Shown here one piece after another: positions 25,922-35,591 of a stretch of DNA of 64,000 nucleotides. Numbering within the stretch: the stretch's first letter is position 1; every line of letters starts with the position of its first letter. A model generated the notes under the pieces. That model had not been told where the DNA came from. It saw only the letters and a list, made by a program, of their open reading frames with translations, and searched no databases. The position numbers were made by a program, and so were the translations under genes. Source of the DNA: JBLHKS01 sp047620505 (GTDB lineage Bacteria > Verrucomicrobiota > Verrucomicrobiia > Verrucomicrobiales > DEV007); the NCBI GenBank assembly GCA_047620505.1, contig JBLHKS010000012.1, positions 4,087-68,086 of the forward strand, given 5' to 3'.

Positions 25922-27495
25922 AGAACCTGTTTTCGATACTCATCGCGTTCGCGCTCACTTCAGCAGCTGCTGGAGCGGATCGCCCTAACATTGTCCTCAT
26001 CATGGTCGATGACATGGGCTGGTCCGACGTCGGTTGTTACGGCGGCGAGATCCGAACGCCGAACATCGATTCGCTCGCCGACGACGGCATGCGGTTCACG
26101 AGATTTTACAACAACGCGGTTTGCGGTGCGACGCGGGCCTCGCTTTTGACCGGGCTTTACTGCCAGCAAACCGGGCATGCTGGCAATCGCTGGAATGAGC
26201 CGAAGGATTTTTCGAAGTGCGTGCTGATTTCGGAAGTCATGCAGGCGGGCGGCTACCACACGGCGATGGTCGGCAAGTGGCAGGGGCGCGATCTCGCGGT
26301 CGAGCGCGGGTTCGACCGATTTTTCGGGCCGAATTGTCAGGGCAAAATCAGTTACTGGAATCCAGTGGTCGCGAACGATTTTTATCTCGATGATCAGCCT
26401 TGGGAGTTTCCGGAGTCCGGCTTTTTCATGACGGAGGCCTTCAATGATCACGCCGTCGACTTTCTCAAGTCAGCAGCTGCTGGTGCCGATGAGAAGCCGT
26501 TTTTTCTCTACGCGGGCTACATCGCGCCTCACTGGCCGCTGCACGCGCTCGAGGCTGACATCGCCGGTTACCGCGAGCAGTACCTCGACGCTGGCTGGGA
26601 CGAGTGGCGGGAACGTCGGCTGGAACGTCAGCGCGAACAAAGGTTGATCCCGGCGAACTGGGAACCCGGACCTAAGCCGAAAACTCACAGTTGGGCCGAG
26701 GATACTGATAAGAAGTGGCAAGCAGAGAGGATGGCCGTTTACGCTGCCCAGATTTCGGCGGTCGATCGCGGTGTCGGGCGAATGCTTGAGGTCTTGAACG
26801 AGGCCGGAGTCGCCGAAAACACGCTCGTCTTGTTTCTCTCCGACAACGGCGCAGCGCCTGACGGAGGCCTCCGTCCGAGCGAAAGCGGTTTCGGTTTCAA
26901 CCGCGACGACAAGCAGAAAAACTGGCGAAAGGACGGTGGGCTGATTAAAGGTGGTAGCGGCCCGGATCACATGCCTGGGCCGGCGGACACGTTCGCGGGT
27001 TACGGAATTGCCTGGGCGACAACGAGCAACACGCCTTTTCGAGACCACAAGCAATCGGCTTACGAAGGCGGAATCCGCACACCGCTCATCGCACGCTGGC
27101 CGGCGGCGATTCAGAAGGGCGGCGGTCTCACGAATCAAGCCGGGCACGTGATCGACGTGATGGCGACCTGCCTCGATGTCGCCGGGCTCGACTACCCGAA
27201 AGAGTTCGCTGGACGTCGTCCCCTGCCAATGGAAGGCCTGAGCCTCGCGCCGATTTTTCGTGGCGAAGAGCGCCCAGGCCACGAGGCAATCGGCTGGAAC
27301 TGCAGTCGTGGCCAGGCACTGAGCCAGGGGAAATGGAAACTTGTCAGGCCCGCTCCGAACAAGTCCTGGGAGCTTTACGACCTCGAAGCAGACGGCGGTG
27401 AAACCAACGACCTCGCTGAGGCTCAGACTGATCGCGCTCAGAAGATGGCAGCCGATTGGGAAATCTGGCGCAAACGCGTTGGAGCCCGAAACTAA
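25918..27495 (+). CDS. Secreted sulfatase with CGATR active-site motif
   Basis: 525 aa with a signal peptide whose end is encoded by an exact palindrome (25961, SAAAG). NIVLIMVDDMGWSDVG binds metal. The formylglycine site is Cys69-GATR, a CxAxR form in place of the common CxPxR; the maturation motif is usually given as Cx(P/A)xR, so it may still be modified. FLSDNGAAPDGG and the YEGG motif follow. A second exact palindrome lies at 26471 with the same peptide, SAAAGAD. It overlaps both the Smr gene and the convergent isomerase-like gene by 4 bp. Confidence 0.86.
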   Translation: MKNLFSILIAFALTSAAAGADRPNIVLIMVDDMGWSDVGCYGGEIRTPNIDSLADDGMRFTRFYNNAVCGATRASLLTGLYCQQTGHAGNRWNEPKDFSKCVLISEVMQAGGYHTAMVGKWQGRDLAVERGFDRFFGPNCQGKISYWNPVVANDFYLDDQPWEFPESGFFMTEAFNDHAVDFLKSAAAGADEKPFFLYAGYIAPHWPLHALEADIAGYREQYLDAGWDEWRERRLERQREQRLIPANWEPGPKPKTHSWAEDTDKKWQAERMAVYAAQISAVDRGVGRMLEVLNEAGVAENTLVLFLSDNGAAPDGGLRPSESGFGFNRDDKQKNWRKDGGLIKGGSGPDHMPGPADTFAGYGIAWATTSNTPFRDHKQSAYEGGIRTPLIARWPAAIQKGGGLTNQAGHVIDVMATCLDVAGLDYPKEFAGRRPLPMEGLSLAPIFRGEERPGHEAIGWNCSRGQALSQGKWKLVRPAPNKSWELYDLEADGGETNDLAEAQTDRAQKMAADWEIWRKRVGARN

Positions 27496-28373
27496 GCCGT
27501 CGCGTCTTTTATCCAAGCGCGAAGTTGGTCGCCTACCGATCCGATATTCTTCAGCAGCTGCTGGAAATCCGCGTGTCCGTGTTCGATGCACCACGGCCCT
27601 CGGAATCCGGCTTTCCAGCCTATTTCGAAACAACGCTCCAAGTCGTAAGCCGCGTGCTGGCCGTCCGCTCCGAGTGTCTTTGCCTTGAAATCGCAAGTCG
27701 CCGCCAGCGGAAACGTTTTCTCCAAACCCGGATACCGAATCTCATTCGAATTCCAGTTTCCAGTGTCAGGCGACGCCGGGAGATCGCGATCCACCGCTTC
27801 AATCAAGCTGACCACAGAGTTGGGATCGGCCTGCATCCACCCGAAATTTTCCACCAGGATCTCAACCTCTTTCTCCCCACCATAGTCAGCCAACTCGCGA
27901 AACGACTCCACCAGCAAGCTCATTTCTGGCTTCTCCGGTGTTGGAAGCGGCCTCGCCCAGCGCATTCCCATTCGCGCCGCAGCGTCGATCGATTTCTTGT
28001 AAACCTCGACCGCGTGCTTCCGGGCCTCGGGATCAGCGCTGCCCGGATCGATTCCGCGCTGGTTCATTTTGAGGTTTGTCAGGACGCAACCGGCCGACTC
28101 CGCAGCTTCACGAAACGGATCGACGACCGCTGGCTCCAGGGACGTAAAATTCATCGTGTTCATGTCGACGACGCGCATGTCGAGTTCGTCGCGCGCGACC
28201 TTCGGGATGTCGTTGAGTTTCAGCGCCCCCTTCTTTTGATGGGATCCGAAGACGGCCGCCACGATTCCGACTTCGCCGGCGAGGGGATTTTCGTCAGCAG
28301 CTGCTGGAAGCCGACTCGCGGCCATCGCCGACCCTGACAATGCCAAAAACCGCCTGCGCGTTGAGGAATTCAT
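27492..28373 (-). CDS. Tat-exported sugar phosphate isomerase/epimerase-like TIM-barrel protein
   Basis: 293 aa. The N-terminus SSTRRRFLALSGSAMAAS is a twin-arginine signal. The body fits the xylose isomerase-like TIM barrel: ILVENFGW, then DTGNWNS and ATCDFKAK metal-ligand segments and a final PWCIEHGH. Many secreted members of this group occur in this phylum with unknown substrates. It is convergent with the sulfatase, sharing 4 bp. Two exact palindromes (27552 FQQLLK and 28295 PAAAD) lie near the two ends. Confidence 0.82.
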   Translation of the reverse strand: MNSSTRRRFLALSGSAMAASRLPAAADENPLAGEVGIVAAVFGSHQKKGALKLNDIPKVARDELDMRVVDMNTMNFTSLEPAVVDPFREAAESAGCVLTNLKMNQRGIDPGSADPEARKHAVEVYKKSIDAAARMGMRWARPLPTPEKPEMSLLVESFRELADYGGEKEVEILVENFGWMQADPNSVVSLIEAVDRDLPASPDTGNWNSNEIRYPGLEKTFPLAATCDFKAKTLGADGQHAAYDLERCFEIGWKAGFRGPWCIEHGHADFQQLLKNIGSVGDQLRAWIKDATA

Positions 28374-28454
28374 CTTTCCTGCTCGCGCAAATCAAGCGCT
28401 GCCGCAAACAAGATCGGCATTGAACCTTTCTGCCGTTCGTCCAAATTTCACGAC

Positions 28455-28907
28455 ATGAGGAACCGCGTATTTACCGTGCTCAACTTGATCTTCGTCCCGC
28501 TTTTCGCGGTGTTTTCCTGGTTTCAAATCAACGACACCGACAAGGCGATCTACGAAAACGCCAGCCTGTTCGACGCTTGGAGCTGGGTCGTTTTTTATGG
28601 ACTGATCGCAGTCAGCTTCGGTCTTGCCGTGGCGAAGATTCGGCCCTGGCCGCTCTATCTGTTGATGATCGGATTCTGCGTTTACGAGCTGATCGACACC
28701 GGCCCCGGGCTCTACAGGAATCTCTTTGGCGACGAGGAATTCACGATGATGCAGAACAGCATGAGCGCCGAGGATCCAAGGGTAGAACTTTCCCGCGAGT
28801 TTTTTGGGGCCGTGATCGCGCTCGTTGCGATCGGATTTCTCTGGCTGCAGCGCCGTTTTACTTCGAAGGAAGATCCCAAACCGTCTCAGCCTCAGCCTGC
28901 GGATTGA
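28455..28907 (+). CDS. Transmembrane protein 220 (Tmemb_220) family
   Basis: 150 aa with about four hydrophobic helices. The FSWFQINDTDKAIYE segment matches the FQ.ND.D signature of the TMEM220 family. Function is unknown. The charged C-terminal tail is Lys/Pro-rich, and its coding end overlaps the convergent cyclase gene by 50 bp. Confidence 0.75.
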   Translation: MRNRVFTVLNLIFVPLFAVFSWFQINDTDKAIYENASLFDAWSWVVFYGLIAVSFGLAVAKIRPWPLYLLMIGFCVYELIDTGPGLYRNLFGDEEFTMMQNSMSAEDPRVELSREFFGAVIALVAIGFLWLQRRFTSKEDPKPSQPQPAD

Positions 28908-30543
28908 GCATCGCGTTAACGACTCGCGACATCAGCAAAAGCGACGGGCCGTCTTCCGGTTGCTTCACGAGAAGATCGCCCAGAATCGCGGAAGCCTTCT
29001 GGTTTTCTCCGTTTTCGAAATGAGTTAATGCCTGTTCGTATCGATCTCGCAATTTTTTGGCTCGCGCGCTAGAAACAGCCGTGACCTCGTTCAGTTCAAT
29101 CGGCGTAACGATGTTCTTCACCCGCACCCTGCAGAGCCGACGAAGCGCGCCTCGTCCCCAATCTGTGCCGAGCAGTTTTCGTGTTTTTCCGGTAACCATC
29201 AAGTTTACTCGAAACCGGCTCGTCGCGCTCTGAACTCGGCTAGCGACGTTGACCACATTTCCGAGCGGCCCGTACTTGAAACGCCGAGTTGATCCGATGT
29301 TTCCGACCAACGCTTTCCCTGAGCTGATCCCGATCCCAACCGCCGTCTTCGCATTGATTTCCGGCTCCCAGTGATCGCTGATTTTCGCGATCCGCCGAAG
29401 CATGTCGAGTCCGGCGTCACAGGCCCGTTGGGCATGATCCTTGATCTCTTCCGGCGCACCCCACATTGCCAGAATTTCGTCGCCAGCGTAGTCGACCAAC
29501 ACGCCTCCGTGCCGAATCACACAAGTGGACAACTCCTCCATGACAGCCCGTAGCCACTCGAGCGTTTTCTCGGGCCCGAGCCGCTCGCTGATCGTGCTGA
29601 ATTGCCGAATGTCGGCGAAAAGTACGCTTACCTCGGCGTGTTTCCCGGCCGTATCGCGAAGATACGGCTTGCGAGCGAATTCTCTCGCCAAGGCCAACGG
29701 AAAATGCTGAGCGAACTCACGCTCACGCAGACGCTTCTTTTCCATGCACGAATTAACCCGCGCGCGAAGCAGTTCGATTTCGACCGGCTTGGTGATAAAA
29801 TCTTCAGCCCCATTTTCCAGGCAGCGGACCGCATCTTCGACTCCGCGGCGGCCGGTAACCACGATCACGGGCGTGTGCGCGAGGTCGCCGCTAGCCTTCA
29901 TTTCGCTGAGCACCTCGAACCCGCTTTTCTTCGGCAAACCAAGGTCTAACAAAACCAGATCGTAGTCGCCTGCCCTCGCCTTTTCCAAGGCCTCTTCACC
30001 GTCCACGGCAAGCGAAACATCGTGCCCGTGGCTGGTTAACACCTCGGTCAGGAACTCCCGATTCTGCTCTTCATCCTCGGCCAAGAGAATTTTCGCGGTG
30101 TCAGGCAAAGCGCGCGCTTGAATCTCGCCCTCGCCGGATTCAAGCGGCTGAATCATCGCGCCAGCCGCAGCGCCATAGCTATCGATCGCGTAAAGGCTGC
30201 GTTGAATCGCGGCGCGCAGTTCAGCAGCTGCTGGTGCCGTTTTTTCGCCAGCGATCTTTCGCTGAAGCAGCTGGCAGGGGCCGTAGAGGTGGTTCAGCCG
30301 ATTGCGAATCTCGTGCCGTGTGTCCTGAAAAGTTTCCTCATCAAAATCAGCCGAATCCTTCGTGAATCCTTGATCGAGAAGCTCGGTGAATGCGAATTTT
30401 ACGAGCTCTCCATGGGCCGCAGTGACTTTGTCGACGTACTTCGCGGCTGGGTTGCCTTTCAACATCGGAACCAACGCGTCTGCGCGCTTGCGGATGTCCG
30501 CGAGGCTTTGGAGAAAGTGTCCTTTGCCGCCGTTGACACTCAT
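28858..30543 (-). CDS. Response regulator fused to class III adenylate/guanylate cyclase
   Basis: 561 aa. An N-terminal helical region has an H-box-like RHEIRNRLNH (about residue 76), then a receiver domain (ILLAEDEEQN with acidic pocket, phospho-acceptor in LVLLDLGLPKKSG, Lys in TKPVE). A class III cyclase domain follows with metal Asp residues in FADIRQFS and DYAGDEILAMWG, then VVNVASRVQ. A TPR-like C-terminus ends it. It is the output of a three-gene signalling operon: its start overlaps the small response regulator stop by 4 bp. Phosphorylation would presumably control cyclic-nucleotide synthesis. An exact palindrome (30222) encodes PAAAEL. Confidence 0.88.
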   Translation of the reverse strand: MSVNGGKGHFLQSLADIRKRADALVPMLKGNPAAKYVDKVTAAHGELVKFAFTELLDQGFTKDSADFDEETFQDTRHEIRNRLNHLYGPCQLLQRKIAGEKTAPAAAELRAAIQRSLYAIDSYGAAAGAMIQPLESGEGEIQARALPDTAKILLAEDEEQNREFLTEVLTSHGHDVSLAVDGEEALEKARAGDYDLVLLDLGLPKKSGFEVLSEMKASGDLAHTPVIVVTGRRGVEDAVRCLENGAEDFITKPVEIELLRARVNSCMEKKRLREREFAQHFPLALAREFARKPYLRDTAGKHAEVSVLFADIRQFSTISERLGPEKTLEWLRAVMEELSTCVIRHGGVLVDYAGDEILAMWGAPEEIKDHAQRACDAGLDMLRRIAKISDHWEPEINAKTAVGIGISSGKALVGNIGSTRRFKYGPLGNVVNVASRVQSATSRFRVNLMVTGKTRKLLGTDWGRGALRRLCRVRVKNIVTPIELNEVTAVSSARAKKLRDRYEQALTHFENGENQKASAILGDLLVKQPEDGPSLLLMSRVVNAMLNPQAEAETVWDLPSK

Positions 30544-30929
30544 TTCAAATGTTTCTCGATCGTTGCGAGCAGAGCGTCGAAATCGTATGGCTTCGCTTGA
30601 AGGTCAGTGCAGCCAGCGTCAAAAATCCGCTCGCGCTGATGAAACATGTTGTGCGCAGTCAACGCGATGATCGGCACGTCACGCGATTCATCGTTCGCCT
30701 TGATCACGCGCGTCGCACCGAGGCCGGCCTCGTTGTCGACTTCCTCGCCGGTTGCGGAAAGCGGCAGCTGCAGGTCCATCAGAATCAGGTCTGGTTTTTC
30801 CGCGCTTGCCATCGAAACGGCGTCTTCTTGATTTCCAGCCACGCAGAGGTCGTAGCCTTCATCCGTGAGCAGATCGTGGAGGATTTCCACGTTGTTAGGG
30901 TCGTCTTCGACGACGAGGATTTTGGCCAT
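30540..30929 (-). CDS. Single-domain response regulator
   Basis: 129 aa receiver-only protein: acidic pocket in ILVVEDDPNN, phospho-acceptor Asp in LILMDLQLP, Thr/Ser in IALTAHN and Lys in AKPYD. It has no DNA-binding output domain and would act as a phosphotransfer or protein-interaction module. It lies 1 bp after the histidine kinase and overlaps the receiver-cyclase gene by 4 bp. I chose the ATG at 30929; a longer reading back to 31013 lies inside the kinase. Confidence 0.9.
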   Translation of the reverse strand: MAKILVVEDDPNNVEILHDLLTDEGYDLCVAGNQEDAVSMASAEKPDLILMDLQLPLSATGEEVDNEAGLGATRVIKANDESRDVPIIALTAHNMFHQRERIFDAGCTDLQAKPYDFDALLATIEKHLK

Positions 30930-30930
30930 G

Positions 30931-33279
30931 TTAGGATTCCTGGGTTGATTCAAAAAGCGTTTGCGGAATCTCCGCGACGAAGGTCGATCCCTCGCCAGGC
31001 GCGCTGTGCTCAAGGAACAAACGGCCGCCCATCAATTTACACAAACCCTCACAAATCACCAGTCCAAGCCCCGTGCCGCCCTCGTTCGCGGTCCGGCTTG
31101 TGTTGAAGCGCACAAACAGCTTTTTCTGCTCCGCCTCGCTCATGCCGCGACCGCTGTCAGCGATCCGAATCCTCGCCCAAGGCTTTCCTTCTTTGTCGAA
31201 GCTCTCGGCCGAAATTCGAATCACGCCGTCCTTGGTGAACTTGGAGGAATTGGTGATCAGGTTAGAAAGCACCTGACGCAATCGCTGACGATCCGTCGTG
31301 ATTTTGCCGAGGTTTTCATCGCACTCGATCTCAAAACGATTCGAATTCTTCTTCACGTGAAACTGCATCGATTCCTCCAAGTCCGTCAGCAGCTGCTGAA
31401 CCTCGAACTCGCCATCGTGGAGCGTCAGGCCGCCCATGATGATCTTTTGGAAATCGAGAATGTCGTCGATCAACGCTTCGAGATTAGAAGCCCCCGCGAG
31501 CGCTTTCCCAACGTAGTTCGCGCCCTTTTCATCCAGCTTCTTGCGCTTCAGGAGCTGCAGAAATCCGGAAACCGCAGTTAGCGGAGTTCGGAGTTCATGA
31601 CTGACGTTAGCGAGAAACGCGTCTTTCTCTTTTCCCAGACTTTCCAGCTGCGTGTTCGCCTCTTCGAGCTCGCGCGTACGCTCTTTGACGCGGCCTTCGA
31701 GCTGCTCATGGCTGGTGACGACTTCGTCGAACAACCGCTGCGACGCCCTCGCGATGTCGCCAACTTCGTCCTTTCGTTCGGTTGGCAGATTCGCTGCGAG
31801 CTCGGCCAGCTTCTCATGGAGTTGTCCTTTTTCGGCGACGACGTGCTGAGCAGTTTCGGTCATCTGCCGGAGCGGCTTGATGAACAAAAGCGCGGCGACG
31901 AACGCAAGCGCGAGCGATCCGATTCCTAACACGATCACCCAACCGAAAAGACCGGAGCGAATTTCATGACGGATCGCGCCGATGAACTCCTCGTGAAACG
32001 CGGCGTACATCATGAGGTATTTTTTCCGGCCTTCCGAGGTTTCCAGGTAAAAATCGACAAAGGAAACATGGCAGTTTTCGCAACGGACGACGTCGTTCCA
32101 ATGGAAAAGTCGTTCGTTTCCCTTCATCTGCGCGAAATCTCGGAGTTCCGTCTCAACGGCTTGAAGAAAGGTCGGCGTTTCGCTGGAAGATGAGCGCTTG
32201 AACTCAGCCGGGTCCCGAGCGAGCAGACGAACTTCCCGAACCCGATCTCCCATCCCGCCGAGGCGCCGGGCCATCGAATCGTACTTCGATTCGATCGCGT
32301 CGAGAGCCAATCGATACGCGGTCGGCTGCTGTTTCTGGAGTTCTGTTAGTTTTTGCTGAAACGCCTCGGTTGGCTTGCCTTCGAGAAAGTAAAAATGGTT
32401 AGTTTCCTGCAACGGAATATTTTCGAGCTGCGCTAGACGCTCAACGCGCTCAAACTCCAAGAGTCCGTTTTCGGCCGCCTGCTTCTTCTCATTTTCAAGG
32501 TTCGCAGTCGCTGACTCAAATTCCTCTCGCAAGTTGACCTGGAACATATCCGACTCGCCGAATCCTCCCTGAATCGACATGTTAGGATGGACGATAAATG
32601 GCTGGTTTCCGCCCTTCTCGTTTGAATCGACGACGAACATCAGGTGTCGCGGCGAGGTTGTGGTTTCGAGTTCCATCGCCACCGCGATGTACCGAACTGG
32701 ACCGTCGTGCATCGGCGGTTGGTTGATCCGCGCGACGCCCCAAACAAGCGGCAGCCATTTTTTTGGCCACACAGTTTCGGTAGGCACGGAAACCTCCGCT
32801 TGAATCCGTTGAACTGGCGAAATGAAAATCGAACTCCGCCCGCCTGCCTCTTCGCCGCGCTGAACCAGCCGGTTTCGGGGCTCTTCGTCCAGTCTGACGT
32901 CTCTGATAAGCGGAATCGCTTCGTTGGGCCGGCTTGCATCGACTAACTCGAGAAGAAGATACGACGGCCACTGCTGACAGAGTTTTGAGCAAAGATCCGT
33001 CAGCTCCACCCGGCCACCATCCGGATCTCCGTAGATCAGGTCCTGGATCTTTTCATCGCTCGCGAGGCGGTCGAGGTCCTCGCGAAGGGCGCTGAATTGA
33101 TCAACGATTTCCCAGGCGCGCAATTCGGCTTCATCACCGAGGTCGACGAGTTCGTGCTTCTCGATCATCTGCGCGCTGATCCCCTGAAGAATCATCGCTA
33201 CGGCCAACGCCGAGACCACCGCCATGATCATCACGAGCAGGGCGGTCTTTTCCTGAATCCCAAATTTCAGCACAGTCAT
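30931..33279 (-). CDS. Membrane histidine kinase with a CxxCH-containing periplasmic sensor
   Basis: 782 aa. TM1 is at about residues 13-32; a periplasmic sensor of about 400 aa ends with CENCH (residues 400-404), a cytochrome c-type haem attachment motif. TM2 (about 445-466) is followed by HAMP and a coiled coil. The HisKA site is His561 in NVSHELRTPL, and the ATPase has the N-box, DSGRGMS and GGTGLGL. If haem is attached, it may sense redox, NO or oxygen. I chose the ATG at 33279. It leads the kinase, regulator and regulator-cyclase operon. An exact palindrome (31387) encodes VQQLLTD. Confidence 0.88.
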   Translation of the reverse strand: MTVLKFGIQEKTALLVMIMAVVSALAVAMILQGISAQMIEKHELVDLGDEAELRAWEIVDQFSALREDLDRLASDEKIQDLIYGDPDGGRVELTDLCSKLCQQWPSYLLLELVDASRPNEAIPLIRDVRLDEEPRNRLVQRGEEAGGRSSIFISPVQRIQAEVSVPTETVWPKKWLPLVWGVARINQPPMHDGPVRYIAVAMELETTTSPRHLMFVVDSNEKGGNQPFIVHPNMSIQGGFGESDMFQVNLREEFESATANLENEKKQAAENGLLEFERVERLAQLENIPLQETNHFYFLEGKPTEAFQQKLTELQKQQPTAYRLALDAIESKYDSMARRLGGMGDRVREVRLLARDPAEFKRSSSSETPTFLQAVETELRDFAQMKGNERLFHWNDVVRCENCHVSFVDFYLETSEGRKKYLMMYAAFHEEFIGAIRHEIRSGLFGWVIVLGIGSLALAFVAALLFIKPLRQMTETAQHVVAEKGQLHEKLAELAANLPTERKDEVGDIARASQRLFDEVVTSHEQLEGRVKERTRELEEANTQLESLGKEKDAFLANVSHELRTPLTAVSGFLQLLKRKKLDEKGANYVGKALAGASNLEALIDDILDFQKIIMGGLTLHDGEFEVQQLLTDLEESMQFHVKKNSNRFEIECDENLGKITTDRQRLRQVLSNLITNSSKFTKDGVIRISAESFDKEGKPWARIRIADSGRGMSEAEQKKLFVRFNTSRTANEGGTGLGLVICEGLCKLMGGRLFLEHSAPGEGSTFVAEIPQTLFESTQES

Positions 33280-33334
33280 CGGACGCGTCTTTCCATTCGC
33301 ACTATTCAATCGCCCGAGGCGCATGCAACCGGCG

Positions 33335-34447
33335 TTAGCCCGGGATTGACAGCGGATCGTCCGCGTAGATCTCGGCAAAAACGCCGCCGCCCAGCAGAAC
33401 CTCGCCATCGTAAAGCGCGCAGATCTGGCCCGGCGTTAGGGCGCGTTGCGGCTTGGCCCACTCGACTCTGGCACGCGTTCGGGCTTCGCCTTCTGGAATC
33501 AGCTCGATCCCAGCAGCTGCTGAGCGGTAGCGGGGCGCGGCTTCGAGTTTTGTCCGCTCAACGATGGGTCGATTCGTGTAGCTGAGTTCGGTGACGAGGC
33601 AGGTAGTGGAAAACAGCTTTGGCGTCTCGGGTTCATCAAAACCGACGACCAGCTCGTTGGTTTGTCCGCGCTTTTCGACGACAACGAAGGCTTTATCTTT
33701 CGTGTTCGATGGTACGCCGATCCCGCGGCGTTGACCAAGGGTGTAAAGATGGAGACCGCGATGATCGCCGACAACTCGGCCGTCGATCGTCACGATTTCG
33801 CCGGGCCGATCAGGAACGAAGTGGCGGAGGAAATCGCTCATTTTAATCTCGCCGATGAAGCAGATTCCCTGGCTGTCTTTTTTGGTCGCGGTGGGCAGAT
33901 CAAACTTCTCTGCTAGGACGCGGACCTCCGGTTTCGGGATGTCGCCGATCGGGAAGAGCGCGTGGCGAATCTGCTCCTGGCGGAGGAGAGCGAGGAAGTA
34001 AGTTTGGTCCTTGTTAGGGTCGACTCCACGCAGAATGTCGTGCGTGCCGTCTGGGTTTTTCTGGATGCGCGCGTAGTGGCCGGTGGCGATGGATTCGAAG
34101 CCCTCAGCTAACGCGTGATCGAGGAAAACGCCGAATTTCATCTCGCGATTGCACATCACGTCCGGGTTCGGCGTGACGCCGTCCTGGTATCCCTTGAGCA
34201 GGTACTCGACGACGCGTTCTTTGTAATCGCGCATCAGGTTCACGACCTGGAATTCGATTCCCAGCTTGTCCGCCACCGCGCGAGCGTCAACGATGTCCTG
34301 CTCCCACGGGCAATGCCCAGTGATGTTCTCCTCGTTGATCCAGTTCTTCATGTACGCGCCGACAACATCGTGGCCCTGCTCCACGAGCAAGGCAGCCGCG
34401 ACGCTGCTGTCGACACCGCCCGACATGGCTGCGAGAATTCTGGCCAT
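33335..34447 (-). CDS. mnmA: tRNA-specific 2-thiouridylase MnmA
   Basis: 370 aa. It thiolates U34 of Glu, Gln and Lys tRNAs. The PP-loop is AAMSGGVDSSVAA at the N-terminus, and the two catalytic Cys lie in NPDVMCNREMKFG and in GICFIGE. The C-terminal beta-barrel is complete. An exact palindrome (33511) encodes SAAAGIE in the C-terminal barrel. It follows the cytochrome peroxidase gene by 20 bp on the same strand. Confidence 0.95.
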   Translation of the reverse strand: MARILAAMSGGVDSSVAAALLVEQGHDVVGAYMKNWINEENITGHCPWEQDIVDARAVADKLGIEFQVVNLMRDYKERVVEYLLKGYQDGVTPNPDVMCNREMKFGVFLDHALAEGFESIATGHYARIQKNPDGTHDILRGVDPNKDQTYFLALLRQEQIRHALFPIGDIPKPEVRVLAEKFDLPTATKKDSQGICFIGEIKMSDFLRHFVPDRPGEIVTIDGRVVGDHRGLHLYTLGQRRGIGVPSNTKDKAFVVVEKRGQTNELVVGFDEPETPKLFSTTCLVTELSYTNRPIVERTKLEAAPRYRSAAAGIELIPEGEARTRARVEWAKPQRALTPGQICALYDGEVLLGGGVFAEIYADDPLSIPG

Positions 34448-34467
34448 GTCAGGCGTTCAGATTCGGA

Positions 34468-35493
34468 TCAATTCAGATCCGGCTTGGGCGTGTCCGGGCC
34501 GCTTTCCGGCAAGGTCGGCTCTTTGATGTAGTCCTCGTCGACCTCGCCAGTCAGAGCGCCGAGGAAGGCGACGACGTCCTTCACCTCGCCATCGGTCAGG
34601 GTCTTGCCGAGCTGGTGCTCGGCCATCATCGAGACCAATTTTCCAAGGTCGTCGATCGACCCATCATGAAGGTAAGGACCGGTTTCCGCGATGTTGCGAA
34701 GGCTAGGAACTTTGAAGAAACCCTTCTCGGCTTCGTTGCCGGTGACTGCGGAGCGGCCTTCGTCTTTCAGGCCCGGCCACGGCTTTACGAGTCCCAGTTT
34801 TTGATAGATCAAACCGCCCACAGCCGGACCGATATGGCAAGTCGTGCAGCCGGTCGCGAGGAACGTGGACAGACCGCGTGTTTCCTGTTCGGACAGCGCG
34901 TCGTCCTTGCCGGCGAGGTACTCGTCGAAGCGGCCAGGAGTCGAGAGTTGACGTTCAAACACGCCGATCGCCTTGGCCATGTTGTCGTAGGTGATCGCGT
35001 CTTTCGCGTCCGGAAACGCCGCTTTGAAAAGTGGCGCGTAGCCCGGGATCGACTTCAACGAATCCACGACCCACTTTTCGCTCGGCGCAGCCATTTCGCC
35101 TCCAGCGAGGACGGGGCCTTTGGCCTGAGCTTCGACGTCAGGCGCGCGGCCATCCCAGAATTGAGCGAGGTGCGCAGCTGCGTTGTAAACGGTAGGCGAG
35201 TTCCGGCCCGTGATGTGGCCCTTGTGGCCGACGCTACCAGCTTTGCCGTCGACGCCGAACGTGTCGAGCCCATGGCAGGAATTGCAGGAGATCGCGTGGC
35301 TCTTCGAAAGCCGGGCGTCGTAAAACAGCATTCGGCCGAGATCGACCTTCGCGTCAGTGATCGGGTTTTCTGGATTTTCCCAGGCTTCAGGGAGCGTTCC
35401 GAAGACCGCCAGCTGAGCCTTGTTGATTTCCTGAGCGCCAACAGCTGCTGCGAGCGCGAGAAAAGTAGAGAGAGTGAGAAGGGTGGATTTCAT
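34468..35493 (-). CDS. Periplasmic di-haem cytochrome c peroxidase
   Basis: 341 aa with a signal peptide ending near VGAQ. Two CxxCH haem sites are present: Cys70-NSCH and Cys216-TTCH, the layout of bacterial cytochrome c peroxidase/MauG. The conserved GRNSPTVYNAA and VPSLRNIAETGPYLHDG segments match CcpA. It probably reduces hydrogen peroxide in the periplasm. A palindrome-like AACAGCTGCTGC (35440) falls in the signal peptide. Confidence 0.9.
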   Translation of the reverse strand: MKSTLLTLSTFLALAAAVGAQEINKAQLAVFGTLPEAWENPENPITDAKVDLGRMLFYDARLSKSHAISCNSCHGLDTFGVDGKAGSVGHKGHITGRNSPTVYNAAAHLAQFWDGRAPDVEAQAKGPVLAGGEMAAPSEKWVVDSLKSIPGYAPLFKAAFPDAKDAITYDNMAKAIGVFERQLSTPGRFDEYLAGKDDALSEQETRGLSTFLATGCTTCHIGPAVGGLIYQKLGLVKPWPGLKDEGRSAVTGNEAEKGFFKVPSLRNIAETGPYLHDGSIDDLGKLVSMMAEHQLGKTLTDGEVKDVVAFLGALTGEVDEDYIKEPTLPESGPDTPKPDLN

Positions 35494-35591
35494 CTTGGTG
35501 GTTGCTTGGGCAGAAAGCGCCAGAGCCGCCTGGTGGTCAAGCGGGAAACTTTACTAGCGAGCGGGTTTCCGTTAGAATTGCGGATACGATC

